From Closterium sp. NIES-65 (taxonomy: Eukaryota; Streptophyta; Zygnematophyceae; Desmidiales; Closteriaceae), in NCBI GenBank assembly GCA_948144175.1, contig CANXME010002463.1:1139001-1203000 (forward strand): a DNA stretch of 64,000 bases, in the 5' to 3' direction. The notes under the pieces are model-generated. The model worked only from the letters and a program-made list of their open reading frames with translations. It was not told where the DNA came from and did no database searches. Shown one piece after another: positions 54,950-64,000 of the stretch; positions within the stretch are counted from its first letter, which is position 1, and each line of letters begins with the position of its first letter. The translations under genes were made by a program, and so were the position numbers.

Positions 54950-55164
54950 GGCCCATGTTGCCATGCTGCTGGGCTGTCAGAGTCATTATGCGAGTGCAGG
55001 TCTTTTTGAGTCAACTCAAAGGTCACGATTAACATTCACCTCGTCTCCTGGCATCGGAGGAGTAATGACGATCTTTGTCACATTACTCTTCCTTCATCGC
55101 CTCGTCGCATGCTTCCATCTTCTCTGCTGCGATCGTTCCTCGGCTGCTGTCCCCCGCTTTGCCT

Positions 55165-55320
55165 CACCCACCCACCCACCCACCCACCCACCCACCCACC
55201 CACCCACCCACCCACACACTATCTTTGCCCCACCCACCCACCCACACACTATCTTTGCCCCACCCACCCACCCACACACTATCTTTGCCCCACCCACCCA
55301 ACCACCCACACACTATCTTT
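55165..55320 (+). repeat. (CCCA)n tract and nested tandem repeat
   Basis: A CCCA run (55165-55215) is followed by three to four copies of a unit of about 35 bp containing CACACTATCTTTGCCC plus CCCACCCA. It lies in a probable intron: a pyrimidine-rich stretch and CTCGTTGCAG end at about 55358. Confidence 0.85.
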
Positions 55321-55711
55321 CCCTGTTTTTTTTACACTCTCGTTCTCTCTCGTTGCAGCCTGAAGTGGTCGTTCCTGTGAGCGCATCGCAAGAGCTAACG
55401 CCTGCGTGGTACGTGGCTTTTGAGTCATCTTACACCAATCGCTATGCATGTCATTACACTAATCATTCTGCGTGTTATTGAACTCGTCAGTACACAAAGG
55501 TCCCTCACAACACATGGGACTTCATCAGAGTCACTTTTTGAGAGCTCTCAAAAGAATCTCCAAGTTCATCGTACGGCACTGTACGCCATTTCTCCCAATC
55601 CCGTTTCCTCTCGCTCTCACCCTCTAGCATGGCGTGTTAACCTGTATTTGACTCCCAATTCCTGCATCAACATAGGGTGAAAAAGGGGGGAAAAACGCCT
55701 TCTCCCCCTGG

Positions 55712-56104
55712 ATGTTCTCTCTCTTACGTGCAACAAACCCTGCTACCAGGCTCTCTCAGGTTGTCAGGCTCGCCGGCACCCCACTCCCCACGAGCAGCAG
55801 CCATAGTCCTGAGTCGCCTCAAGAAAGAATCAATGATTCTCCACTACTCATGGGCAGCAACAGTGATCTTGAGCCGCCTAAAGAAAGGATCACCAGTACC
55901 CCACTCGCCAAGACTGGCAGCAGCAGCAGCAGCAGCAGTGGTGTACAAAACGTGCCCAGTTGTTCCTCCAAGGGGCAGGAAGTCTCATTCTACTCGACTG
56001 AGGGCGAACAGTTTCCAGGCCGGGCAGTGAGGTTTGCTGTTGTGGACCAGTTTGGGCTCATGGTGATTCTCCGCATGTTTGACCATGTCAACATCAGCTC
56101 ATGA
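55712..56104 (+). CDS. Putative coding exon, unknown function
   Basis: Open frame ending GRAVRFAVVDQFGLMVILRMFDHVNISS and TGA at 56102. A TCTCTCAG acceptor-like sequence lies near 55760, so the first part may be intron. The Ser-rich middle (SSSSSSSG) comes from a short CAG run. The last 28 codons are duplicated just downstream. It could be the last exon of the gene beginning at 53825, on the same strand, but this cannot be shown here. Confidence 0.3.
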   Translation: MFSLLRATNPATRLSQVVRLAGTPLPTSSSHSPESPQERINDSPLLMGSNSDLEPPKERITSTPLAKTGSSSSSSSGVQNVPSCSSKGQEVSFYSTEGEQFPGRAVRFAVVDQFGLMVILRMFDHVNISS

Positions 56105-56228
56105 TGGTATGTTTTTTACTGAGCCGCCTTAGCGATTTCCCCATTGGGCAGTGAGGCTTGCTGTTGTGGGCCAGTTTGGGCTCATGGTGATTCTCCGCGT
56201 GTTCGACCATGTCAACATCAGCTCATAA
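56020..56228 (+). repeat. Tandem duplication of a gene 3' end
   Basis: About 84 bp (56022-56105) containing GTGGACCAGTTTGGGCTCAT recurs at 56145-56228 with a few substitutions and TAA instead of TGA as the terminal codon. The two are separated by about 40 bp. Confidence 0.85.
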
Positions 56229-56363
56229 CGCCTGTTGCAACATCATGTTACGAATTATCCTCCCCTACATTATTAGCTAGCGCCAATGTGTTGATGACCA
56301 CTAAGTGGTGAGCTTACTGCATTAGCGTCTACACAGGGCACACACAATACCTGGCATCTGTTC

Positions 56364-56882
56364 CTAGGTTTTCTTATCACTTCCAGGGTTCTCATCTGAG
56401 TCCCATAGGTCATCCTCCTCCTCATGTTGAGCGCCCACATTCTCCACTTCCCTCCCCGCACAAGCATACTCATCATCCTCTATTACTTCTCCTCTCACTC
56501 CCTTCCTCTCAACTTTGCTTCCCCCCTTCCCTTCCCATCCTTTTAGCTGCTCCCTTATCCATTTCAACACCCCTTGAAACCCCAAGCTGGAACCCTGGCC
56601 CACGGGCAGTTGGGAGTACGCAATCCCAAAACACCCCAGCTTTCTCTGGGCAAGCTCGAGTGGCGCTCTCGGGGTCCGGGCAGGGTAAAGATGTGCGAAA
56701 GAGGATCCAGGAGCCAGCAGGACAGAATACTGTAGCAGCTCTGGCGTGTAGTGTCTTTCCAATTCCTCTCTTTGCCTCTCCCGCAGCTTTCTGGCTTGGG
56801 TTTTATTGACAGTGGTGGTGTTGGTGGGTGCAGCAGGGACCCAAGGCAGCAGCAGCAGATCAGCTTGCATCCATGCCGGAAC
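56364..56882 (-). CDS. Putative exon of an unknown protein
   Basis: Minus-strand frame with ordinary composition: WMQADLLLLPWVPAAPTNTT, a basic segment KTQARKLRERQREELERHY, TPELLQYSVLLAPGSSFAHL, then an acidic C-terminus (EEEDDLWDSDENPGSDKKT) and stop. A pyrimidine-rich CTTGTCCTTCCAG precedes 56882, a good 3' splice site. A diverged copy of the first 25 codons lies upstream (57025-56950; MRADLVLLPWVSACPTNTT), suggesting an exon duplication. No family recognised. Confidence 0.4.
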   Translation of the reverse strand, partial: VPAWMQADLLLLPWVPAAPTNTTTVNKTQARKLRERQREELERHYTPELLQYSVLLAPGSSFAHLYPARTPRAPLELAQRKLGCFGIAYSQLPVGQGSSLGFQGVLKWIREQLKGWEGKGGSKVERKGVRGEVIEDDEYACAGREVENVGAQHEEEDDLWDSDENPGSDKKT

Positions 56883-57284
56883 CTGGAAGGACAAGCAGGA
56901 GAAATGAAGGATAAGAGAACAAGGAAATCACCAAAAGAGATTTATTTGTCACAGAGGAAGAGGTGGTGTTGGTGGGACAAGCAGAGACCCATGGCAGCAG
57001 CACCAGATCGGCTCGCATCCAAAACAAGAAACAGGAGATGATTGACAGACGAGGAAATCGGTGCATGGGGAACTGAGTGAACAGCAACAGTGAGTGACTC
57101 TTACATTCGACGCTCCGGACGGAGAGAAGCTGAAGGAAGTGTGGTGGAGAGAGTGGTGTGGCAGGGCTGACGTATTGAGTTGATTTTTGAGGCGCCTCCA
57201 AATTCAACTCAAGTTGAAGAAAGTGTGGTGGAGAGAGTGGTGTAGCGGGGCTGAGGCAAATCAAGAGTGTGTAGGGTCGGCGTT

Positions 57285-57855
57285 AAGGCACTGAGCTGAT
57301 CGGTGCATGGATCATTGTGCTCTTGTGCTTGCACCACTTCACGTGATTGAGAGAGTGGTGGAGAGAGTGGTGTGAAGGGGCTGACGTGAATCAAGATTGT
57401 GTAGGGTCAGCGGCGTTTAGGCACTGACGTGATCGGTGCATGGATCATTGTGCTCTTGTGCTGGCACCACTTCACAGGGGAGATGAGCGCGGGAGCACCC
57501 CGCTTGCATTGCAAGAGTGTGTAGGGCCGGCGTTAAGGCACTGAGCTGATCGGTGCATGGATCATTGTGCTCTTGTGCTTGCACCACTTCACAGGAAATG
57601 ACTGTCTTGGGTTGCGTGATATGTGCTTGCAGTGGCATGTGAGCTGTGTTAAGGCACTGACGTGATCGGTGCATGGATCATTGTGCTCTTGTGCTTGCAC
57701 CACTTCACAAGGCAGACGTGCACGGGAGCACTCCTTGTGCAGGGCGGCAGTCAGGTTGGTCCTTTTGAGATGCGTAGAAACAGCATCTCAGAACTGACCT
57801 GATCGGTGCATGGGTCATCACCCTCCTGTGCTTGCACCACCTCACAGGGCAGATG
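57285..57855 (+). repeat. Five copies of a module of about 50 bp at 115-140 bp spacing
   Basis: The module contains GATCGGTGCATGGATCATTG and a GTGCTTGCACCACTTCAC-type end. Copies start near 57298, 57428, 57546, 57663 and 57799; the last is more diverged. Spacers share GCACGGGAGCACTCC in part. No coding meaning apparent. Confidence 0.85.
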
Positions 57856-57950
57856 TGCACGGGAGCACTCCTTGTGCAGGGCAGCAGTCAGGTTGGCGGG
57901 GTGCAAGGGGGGCGGCATGTGTTGTCTCCATGCGGCGTCTGAACCCGCAA

Positions 57951-58555
57951 TGAGGATGGTTAGAGAGGAGCGGATGGGCGGCTGGAGACTGAGAGAGGGG
58001 GAGAGGGGAGCGGGGGGTGTAGGGGGTACGGAGAGGGGGCAGGTGGAAGGGGGAAGAAAGAGGTGCAGAGGGTTGACACGAGGATGGTTAGAGAGGAGCG
58101 GACGGGCGGCTGGAGACTGAGGTGGGGAGAGGGGGGGGAGGAGAAGTGGGGGAAAGAGGAAGAGGGGGGGGAAAGAGGAAGAGGGAGCATGAGAGAGGGT
58201 TAGACATGAGGATGGTTAGAGAGGAGCGGACGGGCGGCTGGAGACTGAGAGGTGGGGAGAGTCAGAAGAGGGGAAAGGGCAGCAAAGTATGGAGGAGGGA
58301 AAAAACGTGGGGAGGAAAAAAAACGAAGGAGAGGTGAGAAAAAAGATAAGGAGCCGAAGGGGGTGGAAGGGGGTGGAAGAGGGTGGAAGGGGGTGGAAGG
58401 GGGTGGAAGGGGGAAGAAAGAGGTGGAGTAAAGGGGGAGGGGAAGAAACAAACGGAGGGGAAGAAAAGAGGGGAGGGGAAGAAAACCGGGGAGGGGAAGA
58501 AAAGAGGGGAGGGGAAAGAGAAGACAAAAACTGGATGAGGTTAAGGGAGAACCGA
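57951..58555 (+). repeat. Purine-rich tandem repeats
   Basis: A 41-bp segment beginning GAGGATGGTTAGAGAGGAGC occurs near 57951, 58079 and 58206. It is followed by G/A-rich arrays (GGTGGAAGG-type units near 58365-58430 and GGGGAAGAAAAGAGGGGA-type units near 58436-58515). Almost no pyrimidines over long runs on the plus strand. Confidence 0.85.
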
Positions 58556-58557
58556 TG

Positions 58558-59550
58558 GCATCATTCCAGCATGCATGGTGACACACGGCATCATTCCAGC
58601 ATGCATGGTGACACACGGCATCATTCCAGCATGCATGGTGACACACGGCATCATTCCAGCATGCATGGTGACACACGGCATCATTCCAGCATGCATGGTG
58701 ACACACGGCATCATTCCAGCATGCATGGTGACACACGGCATCATTCCAGCATGCATGGTGACACACGGCATCATTCCAGCATGCATGGTGACACACGGCA
58801 TCATTCCAGCATGCATGGTGACACACGGCCTCATTCCAGCATGCATGGTGACACACGGCATCATTCCAGCATGCATGGTGACACACGGCATCATTCCAGC
58901 ATGCATGGTGACACACGGCCTCATTCCAGCATGCATGGTGACACACGGCATCATTCCAGCATGCATGGTGACACACGGCATCATTCCAGCATGCATGGTG
59001 ACACACGGCATCATTCCAGCATGCATGGTGACACACGGCATCATTCCAGCATGCATGGTGACACACGGCATCATTCCAGCATGCATGGTGACACACGGCA
59101 TCATTCCAGCATGCATGGTGACACACGGCCTCATTCCAGCATGCATGGTGACACACGGCATCATTCCAGCATGCATGGTGACACACGGCATCATTCCAGC
59201 ATGCATGGTGACACACGGCCTCATTCCAGCATGCATGGTGACACACGGCATCATTCCAGCATGCATGGTGACACACGGCCTCATTCCAGCATGCATGGTG
59301 ACACACGGCATCATTCCAGCATGCATGGTGACACACGGCATCATTCCAGCATGCATGGTGACACACGGCATCATTCCAGCATGCATGGTGACACACGGCC
59401 TCATTCCAGCATGCATGGTGACACACGGCATCATTCCAGCATGCATGGTGACACACGGCCTCATTCCAGCATGCATGGTGACACACGGCCTCATTCCAGC
59501 ATGCATGGTGACACACGGCCTCATTCCAGCATGCATGGTGACACACGGCC
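58558..59550. repeat. 30-bp minisatellite, 33 units
   Basis: Perfect 30-bp units containing CATTCCAGCATGCATGGTG, varying only at one position (A or C), with C-type units concentrated towards the right end. A 10-bp palindrome-like core GCATGCATGG is inside each unit. The period is a multiple of three and the unit has no stop in several frames, which creates long spurious open frames on both strands. Confidence 0.98.
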
Positions 59551-59617
59551 CTCACAGTCCGATCGTTAAGGTTCTTCAAAAATATTGAGCGTTATTGAGG
59601 GGTCAATATCTATCTTC

Positions 59618-60842
59618 CTACCAGCCTTTCTTGGATGGCATATGCACATACCGGCATGTATGGCGTAGGGCTGATCGGACAATGGCTGCACGGCTGTCAC
59701 AGCCAAGCCCTGTATCAGCATCCCCACTGCCACTGCTGCTGCCGCCACCTCTGCCGCCACCACCATCAACACTGCTGCTCCGCTGCTCCTTAGCTATGGC
59801 AGAGGCTGCAGCGTGCTCTGAATGTTCGAGATTATCATCACCAGCAGCAGCAGGCAGCACGGGATCTCGCAGCAGCACCACGCGATCAAAACACACCACT
59901 GAAGAACTGGTGTCAGCAGTAGAGGCTTTGGCAGCAGTGCTGGTGGCAGTGGCCGTGGTGGTGGTGGCGGGCGGAGCAAATGGAGGAAAGGCGGCATCTC
60001 CAAGGGTGGCCTTGAGTAGCAGCGATGCCCATGGGGAGGCGTGGGGCAGCTGGGAGGGAGAAGGGGGGGGTGAAGCAAATGGGAGGGAAGGAGAGGGACG
60101 GAAGGGGAAAGGGGCGATTGGGAGCAAATGACTTATAGCCCTTGGGGAGACGTGGGGCAGCTTGGAGAGGGGGTAAGGGTGGGAGGGAGAGGGGAATTGG
60201 AGCAGGGGGGAGGGGCTGAAGGGTAAGCAGGGGGGAGGGGCTGAAGGGTAAGCAGGGGGGAGGGGCTGAAGGGCAAGCAGGGGGGAGGGGCTGAAGGGCA
60301 ATGCACGATTGAGGGCAAAGGGAGGGAAGGCGGCGTCTCCACCCGTGGGGAGGCGTGGAGCAAGCAGGGAGCAGCTGGGATGGGGTTGAAGGTGAGCAGG
60401 GAGAACGGGCGGAGAAAGAGGGACGGGGGGTATGCGGTGCCTATCCAGGAGAAGAAAGAAAGGCCTGTTTTTGAGTCGAATCAAAAAGAGGCAGAAAGGA
60501 GACAAATAGCCATTTCCAAAAATTTCCAAGGGGAGTATGTTTACTCACTGCTGATTGCAGTCTATCCCCGTGGAAGAGCAGTAGACGGGAGGGAGCAAAG
60601 CACCCTTCGGACCTCCTCCACGCGGCTAATCTCGCTGCCAGATGGAACACTGCAAACGGATCGTCAAACCCTAGCAGCGCCCCCAGACCTGCATCCGCCC
60701 CCTTGTGTGTGATATCATCATTCTCTGTGCTGCTGCTTGTGCTTGTGATGGTGGTGGAGGGAGTGGAGGCGAAGACAGTGGTTCCGGAGAGGTGGAGTGC
60801 GGTGACAGGGGATGAGATGGCTTCGGAGAGAGAGAGCTCCAC
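59618..60842 (-). other. Possible host gene exons, uncertain
   Basis: On the minus strand two stretches look coding: 60842-60550 (GALLGFDDPFAVFHLAARLAAWRR, SRLLLFHGDRLQSA) and 59990-59630 (TSSSVVCFDRVVLLRDPVLPAAAGDDN, CDSRAAIVRSALRHTC). A low-complexity Pro/Ser-rich stretch with a 20-bp repeat (AGGGGCTGAAGGGTAAGCAG, four copies at 60205-60300) lies between and could be intron. No family recognised. Confidence 0.25.
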
Positions 60843-60940
60843 TGCTGGTTCGGACTCCTCAGCTACCTGTGACGGGATGAAAGGATGAGCAGGGCGGGAA
60901 GAGGAAGGGCTGGGATGTGTGAGTGTGCATGCGGGTTAGA

Positions 60941-61036
60941 GTGCGTGCATGTGTGCGTGCATGTGTGCGTGCATGTGTGCGTGCATGTGTGCGTGCATGT
61001 GTGCGTGCATGTGTGCGTGCATGTGTGCGTGCATGC
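60941..61036 (+). repeat. 12-bp microsatellite (GTGCGTGCATGT)n
   Basis: About eight units of alternating purine-pyrimidine sequence, ending in GCATGCACAT. Confidence 0.95.
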
Positions 61037-61107
61037 ACATACGCGTGCGCTGAGAATGGCCGGCACGGGTAACAGCCAGCATGAGCAGGTGGTTTGAAGC
61101 ACTCATT

Positions 61108-61440
61108 CGCAGGCACACGGCGTGCTTGCGAGCAGCAGCACTGCGAATGGGCAGCACGTGCGGGTGGTGGGTGCTCTCCAAGGTGGGCAGGAAGGAAGGC
61201 AGGCTAAGTGGGTCTGATAACTATGCCTGTTAGAAGCTGCTGGGTGGCCTAGAGGACTCACCCACAGGCACACGGCGTGCTTGCGAGCAGCAACACTGGG
61301 ACTGGGCAGCACGCGCCCCTACCTCAAGCCAATGGGAATGGGCAGCACGCGCGGGTGGGAGCACTCCAAAGGAGGAAGAAAGGAATTCCCGGTCTAGACT
61401 GAGCGGGTTTGACAACTCACCCTGTGAGGTTGCTGCCTAG
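61108..61440 (+). repeat. Diverged relatives of the 160-bp satellite
   Basis: CGCAGGCACACGGCGTGCTTG-like segments near 61110 and 61268 with flanking AGCAGCA and GTGGG...AGCACTCC phrases match the left part of the 160-bp unit but at lower identity. They look like old copies beside the fresh array. Confidence 0.7.
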
Positions 61441-61449
61441 ATTACTCAC

Positions 61450-62480
61450 CCGCAGGCACACGGCATGCTTGGGAGCAGCATCCCCCGGAGCAGAGAGCAC
61501 GCGCGTTTGGGTGCTCTCTAAGCCGGGGGAGGAAGCGGCGGTCAAGGCTACTCACCGGGACAACAAACAACAACAGCAAAGCAGGTTCTATCTGGCTCTT
61601 CCAGACTCACCCGCAGGCACACGGCATGCTTGGGAGCAGCATCCCCCGGAGCAGAGAGCACGCGCGTTTGGGTGCTCTCTAAGCCGGGGAGGAAGCGGTG
61701 GTCAAGGCTACTCACCGGGACAACAAACAACAACAGCAAAGCAGGTTCTATCTGGCTCTTCCAGACTCACCCGCAGGCACACGGCATGCTTGGGAGCAGC
61801 ATCCCCCGGAGCAGAGAGCACGCGCGTTTGGGTGCTCTCTAAGCCGGGGAGGAAGCGGTGGTCAAGGCTACTCACCGGGACAACAAACAACAACAGCAAA
61901 GCAGGTTCTATCTGGCTCTTCCAGACTCACCCGCAGGCACACGGCATGCTTGGGAGCAGCATCCCCCGGAGCAGAGAGCACGCGCGTTTGGGTGCTCTCT
62001 AAGCCGGGGAGGAAGCGGTGGTCAAGGCTACTCACCGGGACAACAAACAACAACAGCAAAGCAGGTTCTATCTGGCTCTTCCAGACTCACCCGCAGGAAC
62101 ACGGCATGCTTGGGAGCAGCATCCCCCGGAGCAGAGAGCACGCGCGTTTGGGTGCTCTCTAAGCCGGGGAGGAAGCGGTGGTCAAGGCTACTCACCGGGA
62201 CAACAAACAACAACAGCAAAGCAGGTTCTATCTGGCTCTTCCAGACTCACCCGCAGGCACACGGCATGCTTGGGAGCAGCATCCCCCGGAGCAGAGAGCA
62301 CGCGCGTTTGGGTGCTCTCTAAGCCGGGGAGGAAGCGGTGGTCAAGGCTACTCACCGGGACAACAAACAACAACAGCAAAGCAGGTTCTATCTGGCTCTT
62401 CCAGACTCACCCGCAGGCACACGGCATGCTTGGGAGCAGCATCCCCCGGAACAGAGAGCACACACGGGTGGGCGCTCCCC
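61450..62480 (+). repeat. 160-bp tandem repeat, about 6.5 units
   Basis: Units start at GCAGGCACACGGCATGCTTG near 61452, 61613, 61773, 61933, 62093, 62253 and 62413, nearly identical, with rare point differences (GCAGGAAC in the fifth). A further diverged copy is at 62584. As the unit lacks stops, frames of about 154 codons recur in register; these are artefacts. Confidence 0.95.
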
Positions 62481-62849
62481 AAGAGGGGGGAGAAGGAGAG
62501 AAGCCAAGGTCTAAATTTTTGCGGGTTTGACAACTCACCCTGTTCTAGGCTGGGCGGGTTGGGAGTAGCTCAAAAGACTCACCCGTAGGCACACAGCGTG
62601 CTTGGGAGCAGCATCCCCGGGAACAGATAGCACGAGCGGGTGGGCACTATCCAAAGCAGGAAGGAAGCGGCGGTAACGGCGGGGAATGAGGTGGAGGAAG
62701 GTGGTTGGCAGGGATGCGTTGAGAATGGGGGAGAAGAGGAGGGGCGCCGGGGGCACACGAACCTTTGGCTCCTGGTTGGAAAAAAGAGGTGGAAAGAGTG
62801 GTGGAGGTAGGGGGAGGGGTGTGGAGGAGAGGAGAGGAGGGGAGAGTGA

Positions 62850-63162
62850 ATGCGCGGAAAAGAGAGGCATTGAGGATGAGGGAGAACATTCGCGTTTTGA
62901 GTCGACTCAAAACTCGACTCATTACACGCGGAGGGGAGAGTGAATGCGCGGGAAAGAGAGTCATTGAGGATGGGGAGAAGATTCGCGGAGGGTGAGAGTA
63001 GAGAACGAAACTTGGTTTTCTACTTGGAGAGAGGCAGGAGAGAAGAAGAGAAAACATGTGCTCTTATAGCTGCACTGCTTTGAATTTTGAGGCGCCTCAT
63101 AATTCAACTCAGTAGAGGCAGGACAGAAGAAGAGAAAACATGTGCTCTTACAGCTGCACTGC
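62850..63162 (+). repeat. Two short local duplications
   Basis: About 45 bp around GCATTGAGGATGAGGGAGAA (62850-62897) recurs at 62943-62990. About 50 bp with GAAGAGAAAACATGTGCTC (63032-63080) recurs at 63114-63162. Each pair differs at a few positions. Confidence 0.8.
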
Positions 63163-63214
63163 ACTGCCCTTGCACACACTCACGTATATGTTCAAGTCCT
63201 TGTACATGACTGTG

Positions 63215-63838
63215 ACTAGACATGAGCAACGGGCGAACACCAAACGTGTTTGCCCGAACGTCCCCGAACAGTATAATTGGGCGAACCGAACATGTTCTGT
63301 TCGCCAGAACATTATATTCACATTTCGCATGTTCGGTGTTTGGTTAGTGTGGGCAAAGATGTTTAAAGTTCGCCGAACCTCTACATGTTCGGCCAATTCC
63401 GAACATGTTTGGTGTTCGAAAATAAGGACTTAGCAGATTCACTGAGTTAACAGATTTCACCACTCCTGTTTCACGACTTGAAGTACAACACCTGCCCATA
63501 CATGTTTAGGGGGTGGGAAACACGGGGAAAGAGGGCAGGGCGAGTGGGAAGAACGTATGTTACTTCAAAAAACGACTAACTAGCGACAAATTAACCTAAG
63601 TAACCGTTAAGTTGGGTCGAAATGTCCTCGATCTATGGTTTCCATAGGACTTACATCCAACCAGCGCGACAAATGTCGCGCTCGTTTTTTCTGAACATCT
63701 AATGTTTGGAAAAGCGGGGACGTTTCCCAAACATGTTTGGTGTTCGGGATTTGTCCCCATAAACATTTCGAACACCGAACATGTTCGGAACGAACCCCGA
63801 ACATGTTCGGTTGAACCTTATTTCCAAAAAAGAAGGTT
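63215..63838. repeat. Cluster of GAACATGTTC-type palindromes
   Basis: CCGAACATGTTCGG (63797-63810) is a perfect 14-bp palindrome. Variants (CGAACATGTTCTGTTCG, GCATGTTCGG, CCGAACATGTTTGG, CCAAACATGTTTGG) occur at least ten times. No gene was seen in this stretch. Confidence 0.75.
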
Positions 63839-63839
63839 C

Positions 63840-64000
63840 GAACATGTTTGAAACGAACATGTTTGAAACGAACATGTTTGAAACGAACATGTTTGAAACG
63901 AACATGTTTGAAACGAACATGTTTGAAACGAACATGTTTGAAACGAACATGTTTGAAACGAACATGTTTGAAACGAACATGTTTGAAACGAACATGTTTG
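63840..64000. repeat. 15-bp tandem repeat (GAACATGTTTGAAAC)n, continues past window
   Basis: Almost 11 perfect units run to the end of the window. The unit is a variant of the palindromes just upstream, so the array probably expanded from one of them. Confidence 0.97.

Noticed and set aside
58200-59588. Open frames of 331-459 codons on both strands across the minisatellite
   Set aside because: They arise because a stop-free 30-bp unit is a multiple of three. There is no non-repetitive coding context and the same span is open in several frames.
58555-62480. CRISPR-like arrays
   Set aside because: Repeats are head-to-tail without unique spacers, and the genome is eukaryotic.
63699-63995. Repeat protein with MFVSN units
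   Set aside because: It is the translation of a perfect 15-bp satellite with a period divisible by three.

Overview
This looks like nuclear DNA of a streptophyte plant or alga. Three things suggest it: LTR retrotransposons primed by a plant-type initiator-Met tRNA site (TGGTATCAGAGC), a chromodomain Ty3/gypsy element, and very GC-rich Ty1/copia elements with Gly- and Ala-rich Gag. The style resembles zygnematophyte algae such as Closterium, but that is inference. There is no bacterial-type gene organisation, rRNA, CRISPR array or confirmed tRNA gene. All boundaries were read by eye and could be off by a few bases.

From 1 to about 53.6 kb the window is almost entirely nested LTR retroelements. 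From left to right: the 3' part of a copia element (E1, 1-4824, +); a decayed copia of another lineage (A, about 4825-10775, -) carrying two solo LTRs and a 1.5 kb non-autonomous LTR element (10941-12425); and a large, apparently non-coding LTR element G (3' LTR 13177-13454, PBS and 5' LTR near 30764-31423, -). G appears to enclose a young copia (E2, 13950-20801), two miniature LTR elements (20981-21594 and 22839-23185) and a decayed copia B (24615-30290, -). A MITE (30793-31410) and copia C (31424-36968) sit in G's 5' LTR. Then follow fragments of element F, a 1.5 kb non-autonomous LTR element D (38323-39811), and a Ty3/gypsy chromovirus (40543-53531) whose gag is split by a young copia (E4, 41667-49158, -). 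Matching 5-bp target-site duplications (TSDs) were found for E2, E4, the gypsy element, D, the 10941 element, both miniature elements and three solo LTRs. A fourth solo LTR has a 4/5 match.

No element is clearly autonomous. E2 has an unbroken pol frame but lacks about 190 residues of gag; E4 has the complete gag domains but a 2-bp frameshift near the start. E2 and E4 both have LTR pairs that are identical by eye. The non-autonomous elements keep the PBS, polypurine tract and, in one case, the 3' UTR block of the copia elements, so mobilisation in trans is plausible.

From 53.6 to 64 kb there are no recognisable retroelements. This part holds exon-like reading frames of unknown function (one with a run of about 44 Gln), several tandem-repeat arrays (units of 30, 160, 12 and 15 bp) and a dispersed palindrome of form TTTTGAG-N4-CTCAAAA.

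The most unusual signal is in the miniature LTR elements. The LTR end, the PBS and the tiny internal region together form a tRNA-like sequence with A-box and B-box promoter motifs across the LTR/PBS junction.
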